A stretch of DNA of 64,000 bases from JBBIPZ01 sp037442505 [NCBI: Deltaproteobacteria bacterium] (GTDB lineage: Bacteria; CALINM01), in assembly GCA_037442505.1 (NCBI GenBank), contig JBBIPZ010000005.1:1-64000 (forward strand), in the 5' to 3' direction. Numbering within the stretch: position 1 is the first letter of the stretch; each line of letters begins with the position of its first letter. The position numbers were made by a program, and so were the translations under genes. Below the pieces are notes generated by a model. The model did not search any database. It was not told where the DNA came from and worked only from the letters and a program-made list of their open reading frames with translations. Shown here piece by piece: positions 44,762-54,465 of this stretch.

Positions 44762-46003
44762 ATGAAGAAGCAATTTAAAAAACTTTTTTTGTTTTTGTTT
44801 TCTCTGTTTTTTGTAGCTCAGGGGTATGCCGCAGAGGTAGTTAAAATTGGAGCACTGTATCCAATGTCTGGAAGAGGTGGGCTTTATGGTAAAGACTCAG
44901 AAGCAGCTATAAAAATTGCACTTGATGAGGTTCACAAAAAGGGTCTACCAAAGGGAATTAAATTAGACGTTATAATTATTGATGATCAAAGTAAACCTGA
45001 TTATGCTGTAAGTGTTGCGAAAAGATATATTACAGAGGATAATGTAAAGTTTCTATTTGGTGTGGTATCTTCTTCTGTTGCATTAGCAGTAACTGAAGTT
45101 AGTAAGAATAACAAGGTTATCTTTGTTGGAACAGACCATGCTGCAACAGACTTAACAGCTAATAAATTTCAACCGTACTATTTTAGAGCCAGCAACAATA
45201 CCTTTCAATCTATGATGGCTGGTGCCATGTATTTAAAAGAGTTAAAGGGCTGGAAAAAGATTGCCTATATAGGTCCTGACTATGCTTATGGTAGAGATCA
45301 GTGGATGGAACTAAAATATGCACTTGATAAGTTAGGTGTGAAATACGAAGTAGTAGGCGAGTATTGGCCTAAGCTTTATGAGCCTGATTATACTTCATAC
45401 ATAACTGCAATTATTAATGCTAAACCTGATATATTGGTTGCGGGATTCTGGGGTGGTGACACTGTAGCATTTATAAAACAGGCAAAGGCATATGGACTTT
45501 TCAATAAAATGAAGTATTTTCATCCCGATGCAGGTGGCAATTATGAAGTAATGGCAGCTTTAGGAAAAGAGATGCCAGAAGGGTTAATTATGTCTGCAAG
45601 ACATCACGTAAACTGGCCTGATACTTCTGAAAATAAAACCTTTGTTCAAAAATTTTATAAAGCCACAGGTAGATATCCATCCTACGCAGCTGAAGGAGCC
45701 TATGCTGGTATTCTACTTATTGCAGAAGCAATAAGAAAAGTTGGAAATGCAGATAATACTGAAGCGCTTGTAAAGGCTATGGAAGGGATGAAATTGAGAC
45801 TACCCGAAGATCCAAAGGGCTTTACTTCCTATATTGACCCAAAGACACATCAGATTGTACAGGTTCAAGCAATTGGTGTTACAAAGAAAAATAACAAATT
45901 TCCGCCAGCAGAAGTGATGTTAGGTGACTTTAAAGTTTATGATGCAAATAAACTCTGGCCTGATTTTAAATATATAGAGTATTTAAAAAAGGCTAAAAAA
46001 TAG
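44762..46003 (+). CDS. Liv-type periplasmic substrate-binding protein
   Basis: A 413-residue exported binding protein (signal peptide about 1-23) of the LivJ/LivK type I fold: VVKIGALYPMSGRGGLYGKDSEAAIKIALDEV, DDQSKPDYAVSVAKRYI, FGVVSSSVALAVTEVSKNNKV and GWKKIAYIGPDYAYGRDQW (landmarks). Members bind branched-chain or aromatic amino acids, amides or aromatic acids, so the substrate cannot be read from the sequence. It is first in the sigma-54-controlled operon, with a GGGATGAGAG ribosome site, and is followed by the two permeases and two ATPases of the same transporter. Confidence 0.9.
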   Translation: MKKQFKKLFLFLFSLFFVAQGYAAEVVKIGALYPMSGRGGLYGKDSEAAIKIALDEVHKKGLPKGIKLDVIIIDDQSKPDYAVSVAKRYITEDNVKFLFGVVSSSVALAVTEVSKNNKVIFVGTDHAATDLTANKFQPYYFRASNNTFQSMMAGAMYLKELKGWKKIAYIGPDYAYGRDQWMELKYALDKLGVKYEVVGEYWPKLYEPDYTSYITAIINAKPDILVAGFWGGDTVAFIKQAKAYGLFNKMKYFHPDAGGNYEVMAALGKEMPEGLIMSARHHVNWPDTSENKTFVQKFYKATGRYPSYAAEGAYAGILLIAEAIRKVGNADNTEALVKAMEGMKLRLPEDPKGFTSYIDPKTHQIVQVQAIGVTKKNNKFPPAEVMLGDFKVYDANKLWPDFKYIEYLKKAKK

Positions 46004-46024
46004 AGAAAGAAAGGGTATTAGATA

Positions 46025-46909
46025 ATGGATGTATCCTTTTTAATATCTCAGTTTGTGGGTGGACTTTCTACAGCAATGCTACTTTTTCTTGTTGCAAGTG
46101 GTCTATCATTAATATTTGGTGTGGGCAAGGTTTTTAACTTTGCCCACGGGTCTTTTTATTTACTTGGTTCCTATCTTGCTTTCCAGTTTATAAATTTTTT
46201 CAATAACTTCTGGATCGGTGTTATCTGTGCTATCTTGGGTGCTGGGATGTTTGGTGTTGTTATGGAATTTCTGTTTTTAAGAAGGATTTATGGCAGATCT
46301 GAAGAAGTTAGCTTCCAGATTCTTCTTACTTATTCATTTATTTTGATAATTGACGATATGGTTAAATACATATGGGGTCCTGAGTATAAAACAATTGAAA
46401 AACCTGCTTCTTTAATTGACCAGCTTCAACTGGGTGGTGTCTTAATTCCTAAATACAGCATTTTTATTCTAATATTAGGTTTTGTTATCGTTGTAACCTT
46501 CTGGTTTATTTTAAATAGAACGGAGATGGGTAAAGTCATCAAAGCAACAGCAATTGATAGAGATATGCTAAGCCTTCTTGGAGTAAATGTACCACTGGTT
46601 ATGACACTTATCTTTGGAGTTGCTACAGCTATGGGTGGACTTGCAGGGGCTTTAGCTGCCCCATTAAGGACTGTAACACCTGGTGCAGGAATTGAGGTTA
46701 TTATTGATTCTCTTATAGTTATTGTTCTTGGTGGTTTAGGTAATTTTTGGGGTGCTTTGCTGGGTGCCATAATAATTGGAGAAGTTGTTGCCTTTGGAAT
46801 ATTATGGGTCCCCCAGTGGGCATCACTTCTGAACTTCCTTGTTATGGTTCTGGTTTTAATTTTAAAACCTGAAGGTCTATTTCCACAGAAAAAGAGCGGG
46901 AGAGTATAA
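46025..46909 (+). CDS. livH: Branched-chain amino acid-type ABC permease LivH
   Basis: A 294-residue membrane permease with about eight hydrophobic segments. Family marks are SGLSLIFGVGKVFNFAHGSFYLLGSY near the start, KVIKATAIDRDMLSLLGVN in the docking loop, GGLAGALAAPL and VLGGLGNFWGALLGA. It forms the heterodimeric channel with LivM. It lies 21 bases after the binding protein and touches the livM start (stop, then ATG). Confidence 0.93.
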   Translation: MDVSFLISQFVGGLSTAMLLFLVASGLSLIFGVGKVFNFAHGSFYLLGSYLAFQFINFFNNFWIGVICAILGAGMFGVVMEFLFLRRIYGRSEEVSFQILLTYSFILIIDDMVKYIWGPEYKTIEKPASLIDQLQLGGVLIPKYSIFILILGFVIVVTFWFILNRTEMGKVIKATAIDRDMLSLLGVNVPLVMTLIFGVATAMGGLAGALAAPLRTVTPGAGIEVIIDSLIVIVLGGLGNFWGALLGAIIIGEVVAFGILWVPQWASLLNFLVMVLVLILKPEGLFPQKKSGRV

Positions 46910-47872
46910 ATGAGAAAAAGTAGTAGCTATCTTCCCTGGCTGTCAATTTTAATTGCCTTTTTATTAATTCTCTTTTTACCTATAAGTGAACACAAAGTAC
47001 ATTTAGCTACAAGAATCTTAATTTTTAGTTTATATGCAGTGGCATTCAATATACTCTTTGGCATGACTGGGCTACTTTCACTTGGAAGTGCACTTTTTTA
47101 CGGCTTTGGTGCCTATGTAACAGGTATGCTAACAAAAAGTTATGGAGGTGATTATTTTGTATATCTCTTAATTCTGGGTTCAATTTCTGCATTCATTCTG
47201 GCAATTCCACTTGGGCTTTTATGCTTAAGGCTTACTGATGTCTATTTTACGATGCTTACTTTTGCCTTTGGACAGCTTGTATGGGGAGTTTGTATAAAGC
47301 TTTATAATTTTACCGGTGGAGATGATGGAATACAGGGGATTCCAAGGATGGCTCTTTTAGAGACTACAAAAAGCTATTATATTTTTGTATTTATAATTGT
47401 TTTCATTAGCTTGATATTTTTATGGAGATTAGCCAGTTCACCCTTTGGACTTGTTTTGAATGGCATCAGGCAAAATAGAAACAGAATAACTTTCCTGGGT
47501 ATGAATGTTTATAAACATCAATTATTAGCCTTTTTGATTTCCGCCTTTTTTACCGGACTTGCTGGTGGACTTTATTCCGGACTTGATGGAAGTATTCATC
47601 CCAACATGTTTTTTTGGACTCAATCGGGAAGTATAATTCTAATGGTTATTTTAGGCGGGATAAATAATTTTTTCGGTCCTGTAGTTGGAACTATAATTTT
47701 TATTCTCCTGGAAGATTATATTGGCAAGACCACAGAATACTGGCCATTTTTTCTTGGAACAATCATGCTAATTATGGTTATCATCTTTCCAAAAGGTATT
47801 GTTGGAATTCTCACTCGTTTCTTGAAAGGTCCTCAAACTAAAAAGGAGCTTGCAAATGGAAGCCATTCTTGA
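46910..47872 (+). CDS. livM: Branched-chain amino acid-type ABC permease LivM
   Basis: A 320-residue membrane permease with about nine hydrophobic segments. Marks of the family are NILFGMTGLLSLGSALFYGFGAY, FTGGDDGIQGIP, NGIRQNRNRITFLGMNVYKHQ in the ATPase-docking loop and GGLYSGLDGSIHPNMFFW. It begins directly after livH and its end overlaps livG by 17 bases, so the complex is made stoichiometrically. Confidence 0.92.
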   Translation: MRKSSSYLPWLSILIAFLLILFLPISEHKVHLATRILIFSLYAVAFNILFGMTGLLSLGSALFYGFGAYVTGMLTKSYGGDYFVYLLILGSISAFILAIPLGLLCLRLTDVYFTMLTFAFGQLVWGVCIKLYNFTGGDDGIQGIPRMALLETTKSYYIFVFIIVFISLIFLWRLASSPFGLVLNGIRQNRNRITFLGMNVYKHQLLAFLISAFFTGLAGGLYSGLDGSIHPNMFFWTQSGSIILMVILGGINNFFGPVVGTIIFILLEDYIGKTTEYWPFFLGTIMLIMVIIFPKGIVGILTRFLKGPQTKKELANGSHS

Positions 47873-48608
47873 ACTTAAAGATTTAAATAAGCATTTTGAT
47901 GGTATTTATGTTTCAAAAAACATAGACTTAAAAATCGAAGCAGGAAGCCTTACTGCAATTATTGGACCAAACGGTGCAGGCAAAACCTCACTGTTTAATT
48001 TGATAACAGGTTTTTTAGAAAAAGACTCGGGTAAGATTTTTTTCAAAGGAAGGGATATAACGAACAAAAATCCTGAAGAAATTGCTTCACTTGGTATAGT
48101 TAGAGCCTTTCAGGTTTCAAGTATTTTCCCCTATGAGACGGTATACGATAATTTACTTCTGGCTTCTCTCTCTCATCATAAAAAGAATTTCAATTTCTTT
48201 TCAAATAAATATTCCTTTAAAAACATCTGCGAACACACAAACTTCATATTAAAAAGCATGAATCTTGAGAATAAAAAAAATCTAAAGGCTTCAGAACTTT
48301 CTCATGGAGATCAAAAAATACTTGATATTGCCATGGCTCTGACACTTTCTCCAGCCTTACTCCTTCTTGATGAGCCCACTGCTGGAATGTCTCCAGAGGA
48401 AAGAAAAAATATGGTTCTTATAATCAGAGAGCTACACAAAAAGTTCAAACTTACTACGCTCTTTATAGAACACGATATGGATATAGTCTTTGGTGTTGCA
48501 GAAAAAATAAGGGTTATGGTTCGGGGTGAAATTATCGCAGAAGGCACGTCTGAAGAAATAAAGAATAATCCACTGGTTATTGAGTCATATTTAGGAGCAG
48601 AGGTGTGA
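47856..48608 (+). CDS. livG: Branched-chain amino acid-type ABC ATPase LivG
   Basis: A 250-residue ATPase: Walker A GPNGAGKTSLFN, signature ELSHGDQKILDIAMAL (serine-histidine in place of SGG, common in LivG), Walker B LLLLDEPTAGMSP and the family ending (VMVRGEIIAEGTSEEIKNNPLVIESYLG). I start it at ATG 47856 because AAGGAG stands eight bases before it, inside livM; an in-frame TTG at 47850 is less likely. With LivF it drives uptake through LivH/LivM. Confidence 0.93.
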   Translation: MEAILELKDLNKHFDGIYVSKNIDLKIEAGSLTAIIGPNGAGKTSLFNLITGFLEKDSGKIFFKGRDITNKNPEEIASLGIVRAFQVSSIFPYETVYDNLLLASLSHHKKNFNFFSNKYSFKNICEHTNFILKSMNLENKKNLKASELSHGDQKILDIAMALTLSPALLLLDEPTAGMSPEERKNMVLIIRELHKKFKLTTLFIEHDMDIVFGVAEKIRVMVRGEIIAEGTSEEIKNNPLVIESYLGAEV

Positions 48609-48611
48609 TAA

Positions 48612-49316
48612 ATGAAAAAAATGCTAACTGTTGACAGGATAGACACTTACTATGGTAAAAGCCACATACTCTTTGATGTATCTTTAGAGGTTTTTGAAAA
48701 CGAAATACTCTGTCTTTTAGGTAGAAATGGTGCAGGAAAAACAACAACTTTCAAGTCCATTGTTATGTTAACACGCCCAGCTTCGGGAAAAATTATTTTC
48801 AAAGATGAAGATATAATGGATTTAAAACCATACCAGATTTTTAGAAAGGGTATTGGTCTTGTTCCTGAAGACAGAAAAATATTTGGACCTCTTACAGTGA
48901 AAGAAAATCTATTGTTAGGAGCAAGAGTAAAAAGGAAAGGTATATGGAATCTTGAAGAAGTGTATAAATATTTTTCAGTACTTAAGGAATATGAGTCAAA
49001 GCCCGGTGGGATGCTTTCAGGTGGAGAACAGCAGATGCTAACAATTGCCAGAACACTTATGGGAAATCCTGAACTGATACTACTTGATGAGCCATCGGAA
49101 GGGTTGAGTCCGGTCATGGTTAATACTTTGAAGGAGATTATTTTAAAGCTGAAAAAAGCAGATGTAACAATAATTTTATCAGAACAGCATGTAAAATTTG
49201 CTATGGCTGTTGCCGATAGGGTATGCATTATCGATAAAGGACATATCGTTTATCAATCGGATGTAAATAGCTTTAAAAACAATATGGAGATACAGAAAAA
49301 ATATCTTGCTGTTTAA
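48612..49316 (+). CDS. livF: Branched-chain amino acid-type ABC ATPase LivF
   Basis: A 234-residue ATPase, slightly smaller than LivG as usual. Walker A is GRNGAGKTTTFKS, the Q-loop VPEDRKIFGPLTVKENLL is the LivF form, the signature is MLSGGEQQMLTIARTL and Walker B is LILLDEPSEGLSP. It starts three bases after livG. The next gene starts 16 bases after its stop with an AGGGGG site, so the transporter and the oxidoreductases form one operon. Confidence 0.93.
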   Translation: MKKMLTVDRIDTYYGKSHILFDVSLEVFENEILCLLGRNGAGKTTTFKSIVMLTRPASGKIIFKDEDIMDLKPYQIFRKGIGLVPEDRKIFGPLTVKENLLLGARVKRKGIWNLEEVYKYFSVLKEYESKPGGMLSGGEQQMLTIARTLMGNPELILLDEPSEGLSPVMVNTLKEIILKLKKADVTIILSEQHVKFAMAVADRVCIIDKGHIVYQSDVNSFKNNMEIQKKYLAV

Positions 49317-49332
49317 AAATAGGGGGCAAAAG

Positions 49333-50499
49333 ATGAATAGAAAGGTAACTTTCTTTAAAACTACTCAGAAGGTTATTATAGGGATAGGTAGTATAGATAA
49401 TCTTGCCAATGAAATAAAAGAGCGTGGATTGAAAAATGTCTTTGTGGTCACCGATGAAGGTATTGTAAAATCAGGGATATGCAATGAAGTTATCAATATA
49501 ATAAAAAAATCAGCAAGAAAGATAGAAAATTTTAGTGAAATTCCTCCAGATCCACCCACAGAAACAGCCTATAAATGCTTTGAATTTGCAAAATCTAAGA
49601 AGGTTGATCTCGTTATAGGATTGGGAGGAGGTTCCTGTCTTGATATAGCAAAAATGTTATCCATAATGATAACCAATAACCAGAAAATTGAAGAGTTGTT
49701 CGGGATAAATCTTGTAAGAAAAAGAGGTGTAACTAAATTTTTAATACCAACCACAGCGGGTACAGGTAGCGAAGTCACGCCTATTGCAATTCTATCAGAT
49801 GAAAGAGAGCATCTTAAAAAGGGTGTAGTTTCAGATTACTTATTACCGGAAGTAGCAATATTAGATGGTGAGCTAACAAAAACATTACCACCAAAGCCAA
49901 CAGCATCAAGCGGTATGGATGCCCTTATACATGCCATAGAAGCCTTTACATCAGTAAATGCTACTGACTATACCGACTATCTGGCTGTAAAAGCAATTGA
50001 TATTATCGCAAAAAATTTAAGAAAGGTCTGGACAAATGGTGATAATATTGAAGCAAGGCAACTTATGTTAGAGGGAAGTTTCCTGGCCGGTCAAGCTTTT
50101 GCAAATGCAGGTGTTACAGCAGTGCACGCTTTCGCCTATCCTTTGGGTGGAGAGTTTCACATTCCCCATGGTATAGCTAATACAGTAATGCTTTGTCCTG
50201 TCATGGAGTTTAATATGATGGCTTCCCCGGAAAAATTTGCACGGTTGGGTAAAATATTATATCCTCACAGTAATTCTGGAGATTTAAAAGAACTTGGGTT
50301 ATTGGCTCTCAAGTTTCTCAAAGAACTCATTCTTGACTTAGAACTCCCTTATTCACTAAAAGAGCTGAACATACCCGAAGATGCTATTGAAAGAATGGCA
50401 GAAGGTGCAATGAAGGTATCAAGGCTGCTTGTGAATAATCCCAGAAAAATAAGGTTAAAGGATGCAATTGACATATACAAGAAGGCATATGGTGGCTGA
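49333..50499 (+). CDS. Iron-containing alcohol dehydrogenase
   Basis: A 388-residue NAD(P)-dependent group III alcohol dehydrogenase. The nucleotide-binding loop is GLGGGSCLDIAK, and the metal site can be traced to ILDGELT, GMDALIHAIEAF, and HAFAYPLGGEFHIPHG with its two histidines. Such enzymes interconvert alcohols and aldehydes; substrates range widely. ATG 49333 follows AGGGGGC; an in-frame ATG at 49306 would overlap livF. The aldehyde it makes or consumes could be handled by the aldehyde oxidoreductase that starts three bases after its stop. Confidence 0.92.
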   Translation: MNRKVTFFKTTQKVIIGIGSIDNLANEIKERGLKNVFVVTDEGIVKSGICNEVINIIKKSARKIENFSEIPPDPPTETAYKCFEFAKSKKVDLVIGLGGGSCLDIAKMLSIMITNNQKIEELFGINLVRKRGVTKFLIPTTAGTGSEVTPIAILSDEREHLKKGVVSDYLLPEVAILDGELTKTLPPKPTASSGMDALIHAIEAFTSVNATDYTDYLAVKAIDIIAKNLRKVWTNGDNIEARQLMLEGSFLAGQAFANAGVTAVHAFAYPLGGEFHIPHGIANTVMLCPVMEFNMMASPEKFARLGKILYPHSNSGDLKELGLLALKFLKELILDLELPYSLKELNIPEDAIERMAEGAMKVSRLLVNNPRKIRLKDAIDIYKKAYGG

Positions 50500-50502
50500 T
50501 TT

Positions 50503-52233
50503 ATGAAAGGCTTCTTTTTTAGATACCTTTTAATAGACCTTGATAAAGGTAAAAGTTACATAGAAACTTTAAATGATTCTGTACTCGCAGTGACACTTGG
50601 TGGTAAAGGTCTTGCAACAGAACTTCTTCTAAAATATCAACCTGCAGGTGTTGATTCCTGTTCAAAAGAAAATGTTCTTATATTTACTATTGGTCCTGTC
50701 ACTGATACCCCTCTTTATGGTTCATCAAGGTATGGTGTATATACAAAATCACCCTTAACAGGTTTTTATTGTGAAAGCTATAGTGGTGGCAAGGTACCAG
50801 AAAAGATAAGTAAAACTGGCTTTGATGCTATTGTAATAACTGGTAAAATAGATAAACTTTCCTACCTATTAATAAACCCCGATGGTGTGGAGATTAGAGA
50901 AGCAACAAATCTAAAAGGCTTTAACTGCTATGATACAGAAAAAATATTAAACGAAATGTATCCCTATGCAGGTGTTGTAACAATTGGTCCTGCAGGAGAA
51001 AAGGGGATACCCTTTTCAATAATTAGCAATGATTACTGGCGTTGTGCAGGTAGAGCTGGTGCTGGTGCTGTTATGGGTTTAAAAAATATTAAAGCTATTG
51101 TCTTTTCAGGTGATAGAAATAGAGAAGTTGCTTATCAAGAAGAACTAAAAAAATTCTCTCGAGAAACATTTAATTCAAAAAAAGAGCATCCCACAACCTT
51201 AGCTTATAAAAATTTTGGGACTCCAATGATGGTGGATTTATTAAATAAAGTAAAAGCTTTTCCAACAAAATATTGGCACAAAGGTTTTTTTGAAGATTAT
51301 GAAAAAATAAATGCAGAAGCAATGCAGACGAGGATGGATGTAAAACCAAAGGCATGTGCAAAATGTTTTATGGTATGTGGCAAATTGTCTGTAGTAAAAG
51401 AAGGAAGGCACAAAGGTTTAAAGATAGAAGGTCCTGAATATGAGACAATTTATGCCTTTGGTGGGCTTTGCATGATAAACGATATTACTGAAATTGCTTA
51501 TTTAAACGACTTATGTGATAAATATGGTATAGATACAATAACTACAGGCAATTTGGTTGCTCTGGCTATGGAAGCCTCAGAAAAAGGGATAATCAAAGAA
51601 AAAATTGAATACGGTTCTGTTTTAGATGCAGAAAAAGTAATTAATGACATAGTTGAGAAAAAAGGTATTGGAGCAATACTCGCACAGGGGATAAAAAAAG
51701 CTGCCAGAGATTTAGGAATGGAGCAATTTGCTATTCATGTTAAGGGTTTGGAACCAGCAGGATATGACCCAAGGTTTTTAAAGGGAATGGGGCTATCCTA
51801 TGCAGTTTCCGATAGAGGTGCCTGTCACCTGAGAACGACATTTTACAAAGCAGAACTTTCAGGAATGATAGCCCCAGATACAATTGAAAAAAAGGTTGAA
51901 CTTCTCCTTGATTTCGAAGATAGACTTACTTTGTTTGATTCTTTAATACTTTGCAGGTTTTATAGAGACTTTTACCTCTGGGACGAGCTTTCTGAAATTA
52001 TTCATTTAACAATGGGAAATAGACTGAACAAAGAAGGCTTAAAAAAACTGAGCTCTTTAATTACCGACACAGTCAGAGGATATAACATAAGAGAAGGGCT
52101 AACAGAACAAGATGATAGACTACCAGAAAGGTTCCATACAGAGCCTTTACCAGAATCGGGAAGTATTTTAAAAAAAGGGGAGTTTGAGAAATTGTTGCAA
52201 GATTATTATTATTTAAAAGACTGGAAGCTGTAA
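50503..52233 (+). CDS. Aldehyde:ferredoxin oxidoreductase family (tungsten enzyme)
   Basis: A 576-residue member of the AOR family, which uses a tungsto-bispterin and one 4Fe-4S cluster to oxidise aldehydes to acids with ferredoxin as electron acceptor. Family marks are LGGKGLATELLL, GPVTDTPLYGSSRYGVYTKSPLTG, GRAGAGAVMGLKNIKAI, the cluster motif CAKCFMVC with a later cysteine (LILC), and GLEPAGYDPRFLKGMGLSYAVSDRGACH. Length is normal to slightly short. With the dehydrogenase before it and the transporter, the operon could oxidise an imported amino acid or aromatic compound by way of its aldehyde. The substrate is not known. The tungsten or molybdenum would come through a system like that at 10582. 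Confidence 0.93.
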   Translation: MKGFFFRYLLIDLDKGKSYIETLNDSVLAVTLGGKGLATELLLKYQPAGVDSCSKENVLIFTIGPVTDTPLYGSSRYGVYTKSPLTGFYCESYSGGKVPEKISKTGFDAIVITGKIDKLSYLLINPDGVEIREATNLKGFNCYDTEKILNEMYPYAGVVTIGPAGEKGIPFSIISNDYWRCAGRAGAGAVMGLKNIKAIVFSGDRNREVAYQEELKKFSRETFNSKKEHPTTLAYKNFGTPMMVDLLNKVKAFPTKYWHKGFFEDYEKINAEAMQTRMDVKPKACAKCFMVCGKLSVVKEGRHKGLKIEGPEYETIYAFGGLCMINDITEIAYLNDLCDKYGIDTITTGNLVALAMEASEKGIIKEKIEYGSVLDAEKVINDIVEKKGIGAILAQGIKKAARDLGMEQFAIHVKGLEPAGYDPRFLKGMGLSYAVSDRGACHLRTTFYKAELSGMIAPDTIEKKVELLLDFEDRLTLFDSLILCRFYRDFYLWDELSEIIHLTMGNRLNKEGLKKLSSLITDTVRGYNIREGLTEQDDRLPERFHTEPLPESGSILKKGEFEKLLQDYYYLKDWKL

Positions 52234-52331
52234 TTTTAATAACTTCGTCCACAGTTGGCACACAAAAAACAAGCGAAATGTAAGAAAATCCCTCTTAGTC
52301 CCATATTTTTGCAAAGTGTTAAAATATGATG

Positions 52332-53057
52332 TTAGCCTAACTCTATATTACCATAAGAAAAGATTGTGTCATCTTTTGAAAATCTGAAACTAAATGAGTT
52401 TTCATCAATCTTCCCAACATCACAAACAAGATTATTTATGTTATAAGAGACTTCTCGCTTATATAAAATTTTAAACGACCTAATCGTAAATTTATCTATC
52501 ACGTTAGCAACTGTATCTTCAACTAATTGGGCGTAAATAGTGTTATTTAAATGCCCATTTGTGTCTATATCACAATGCCTTAAAGAATGGTTTTTTGTAA
52601 AAATGGTGTTGAAACTGGAAACTTCAAAATTAGTGTTTTCAGAGTCTATTCCAACGTTTTTTTGTAATTCCCCGTAAAAGTTTTTAACTTCATCAGATAT
52701 TCTTTTTACTTTTTTCTGGATAAAATCTATAAAAAACCATTTAGTTGAGGCAACACCCACACAAGAACCATTTTCATAAATTTCGAACTCTCTTGTAGCT
52801 TTAAATGATTTAAGTTCGTTTGACCATGTTTTTATTTTAAGCAAACTTCTTATTTTAGGCATACTTTTCATCTGTAAGATAAGTTTATTCATAACCCACG
52901 CACAGTTATTTTTTTGCATATATGTCTCATCAAAACCAACGTAAATTGAATGTAAGATTGCCGCTTCTTGTAAATACTGGAGCAGGCAATCAAGCCTAAT
53001 TTCCCCATTGGCTGTCGCATCTTTGTAATATATTTCAAACTGTTTCTCGTAAAGCAT
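52332..53057 (-). CDS. Acyl-ACP thioesterase-like double hotdog protein
   Basis: A 241-residue protein with two hotdog halves, as in bacterial and plant acyl-ACP thioesterases. The first half opens with KQFEIYYKDATANGEIRLDCLLQYLQEAA and contains NKLILQM. The second has RHCDIDTNGHLNNTIYAQLVED (landmarks), where the D-x-N-x-H-x-N-N motif supplies active-site residues. It would release fatty acids from acyl-carrier protein. Leftward and alone, divergent from lysA; 98 bases of unremarkable DNA separate its stop from the aldehyde oxidoreductase stop. Confidence 0.85.
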   Translation of the reverse strand: MLYEKQFEIYYKDATANGEIRLDCLLQYLQEAAILHSIYVGFDETYMQKNNCAWVMNKLILQMKSMPKIRSLLKIKTWSNELKSFKATREFEIYENGSCVGVASTKWFFIDFIQKKVKRISDEVKNFYGELQKNVGIDSENTNFEVSSFNTIFTKNHSLRHCDIDTNGHLNNTIYAQLVEDTVANVIDKFTIRSFKILYKREVSYNINNLVCDVGKIDENSFSFRFSKDDTIFSYGNIELG

Positions 53058-53140
53058 ATTTGTTAATGTTAAAGGTTGATATTTGTGAATTTCATCTCAA
53101 GCAATTATACGCATGCTAAAGCCTATACGTCAAGTTTTTA

Positions 53141-53169
53141 TTGATTTTTAAGCAATATGTTTTTACAAT
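53141..53169 (+). promoter_or_regulatory. lysA-dapF-leuA promoter
   Basis: TTGATT (53141-53146) and TACAAT (53164-53169) are 17 bases apart. Transcription near 53176 would give a short leader with the strong AAAGGAGGT site before the TTG start at 53200. No lysine riboswitch is visible. Confidence 0.6.
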
Positions 53170-53199
53170 TAATAGACAAATTTTGAAAGGAGGTAAATT

Positions 53200-54465
53200 T
53201 TGCATTATTTTAATTACCTTAATGGTGAGTTATATTGCGAAGATGTTCCTTTAAAAGAACTGGTTGAAAAGTATGGTACTCCACTTTATGTGTATAGTGG
53301 CAGGACTATTTTAAGGCATTTCAACGCTTTTGATGGATCTTTTAAATCTCATAACCATCTCATTTGTTACTCTGTTAAAGCTAACAGCAATATTGCGATT
53401 TTAGCAATGCTTGCCAGAGCAGGAAGTGGTTTTGACATTGTTTCCAAAGGTGAACTATACAGGGCAATCAAGGCAGGGGCAGAACCGTCTAAGATAGTGT
53501 TTTCTGGGGTTGGAAAGACTGAAGAAGATATTAAGATGGCTTTAGCCGCCGGCATTCTTATGTTTAATGTCGAGTCGGAAGCAGAGCTTTATTTTATTAA
53601 TGAGATTGCAGGTAGCTTAAATAAAAAGGCACCGGTTTCTTTTAGAATTAATCCTGATGTTAATCCACTTACGCATCCATATATCTCAACAGGACTTAAG
53701 AAAAATAAATTTGGTATTCCTTACGAGAATGCTGTTAAACTTTATGAAAAGGCAAATACCCTCAAAAATATCGATGTTGTTGGTATTGATTGCCATATAG
53801 GTTCACAGATCACTCAGTTGTCGCCTTTTATAGAGGCAGTTGAAAAAATCAAGGTATTAATAGATGAAATTGAAAAAAAAGGTATGCAGATTCAATATGT
53901 TGATTTAGGTGGAGGATTGGGGATAAGTTACAAAGATGAAGAACCACCTCATCCAAATGAATATGGAGAAGTTATTATCAAGCAGTTTGAGGGTATGAAA
54001 AAAATACTCATCTTCGAACCCGGGCGAGTTATTGTTGGAAATGCTGGTGTGATGTTAACAGAAGTATTATATTTAAAGGAAAACAGTGAGAAAAAATTTG
54101 TTATTGTTGACGCCGCTATGAATGATCTGGCTAGACCAGCCCTATACGGCTCTTATCATACGATAACGCCTGTGATTCAAAATGAGGATGCTGAAAATTT
54201 TAGCTGTGATATTGTTGGACCTGTTTGTGAATCTACAGATTACTTTGCTAAGGATAGAGTTATTCATAAGCCAGCAAAAGGCGATATTTTGTGTGTTATG
54301 AGTGCAGGTGCCTATGGGTTTTCTATGGCTTCTAACTATAACTCAAGACAAAAGGCAGCAGAGATTTTAGTTATTGGAGATAAACATTTTGTTATAAGAG
54401 AGCGTGACTCGCTGGAACAGCTTGTTGTGAATGAGATTATTCCCAATTATGAGGGTATTCTATGA
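53200..54465 (+). CDS. lysA: Diaminopimelate decarboxylase
   Basis: A 421-residue PLP enzyme making L-lysine from meso-diaminopimelate. The PLP lysine is in HLICYSVKANSN, the glycine-rich phosphate loop in VDLGGGLGISYKDEE, and the second-subunit cysteine in PVCESTDYFAKDR. The start is TTG 53200, five bases after AAAGGAGGT; no ATG gives the proper opening (HYFNYLNGELYCEDVPL). The stop overlaps the dapF start, so the last two steps of diaminopimelate/lysine synthesis are coupled. Confidence 0.97.
   Translation: MHYFNYLNGELYCEDVPLKELVEKYGTPLYVYSGRTILRHFNAFDGSFKSHNHLICYSVKANSNIAILAMLARAGSGFDIVSKGELYRAIKAGAEPSKIVFSGVGKTEEDIKMALAAGILMFNVESEAELYFINEIAGSLNKKAPVSFRINPDVNPLTHPYISTGLKKNKFGIPYENAVKLYEKANTLKNIDVVGIDCHIGSQITQLSPFIEAVEKIKVLIDEIEKKGMQIQYVDLGGGLGISYKDEEPPHPNEYGEVIIKQFEGMKKILIFEPGRVIVGNAGVMLTEVLYLKENSEKKFVIVDAAMNDLARPALYGSYHTITPVIQNEDAENFSCDIVGPVCESTDYFAKDRVIHKPAKGDILCVMSAGAYGFSMASNYNSRQKAAEILVIGDKHFVIRERDSLEQLVVNEIIPNYEGIL

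Noticed and set aside
48650-49228. Long open frame opposite livF, and similar ones opposite ppdK (29764-30180) and ugd (63071-63517)
   Set aside because: They are antisense to well-conserved genes, have no ribosome sites and read as low-complexity Ser/Pro/Leu-rich sequence.
52234-52331. Terminator between the aldehyde oxidoreductase and thioesterase genes
   Set aside because: No G+C-rich stem followed by T-run on either strand.
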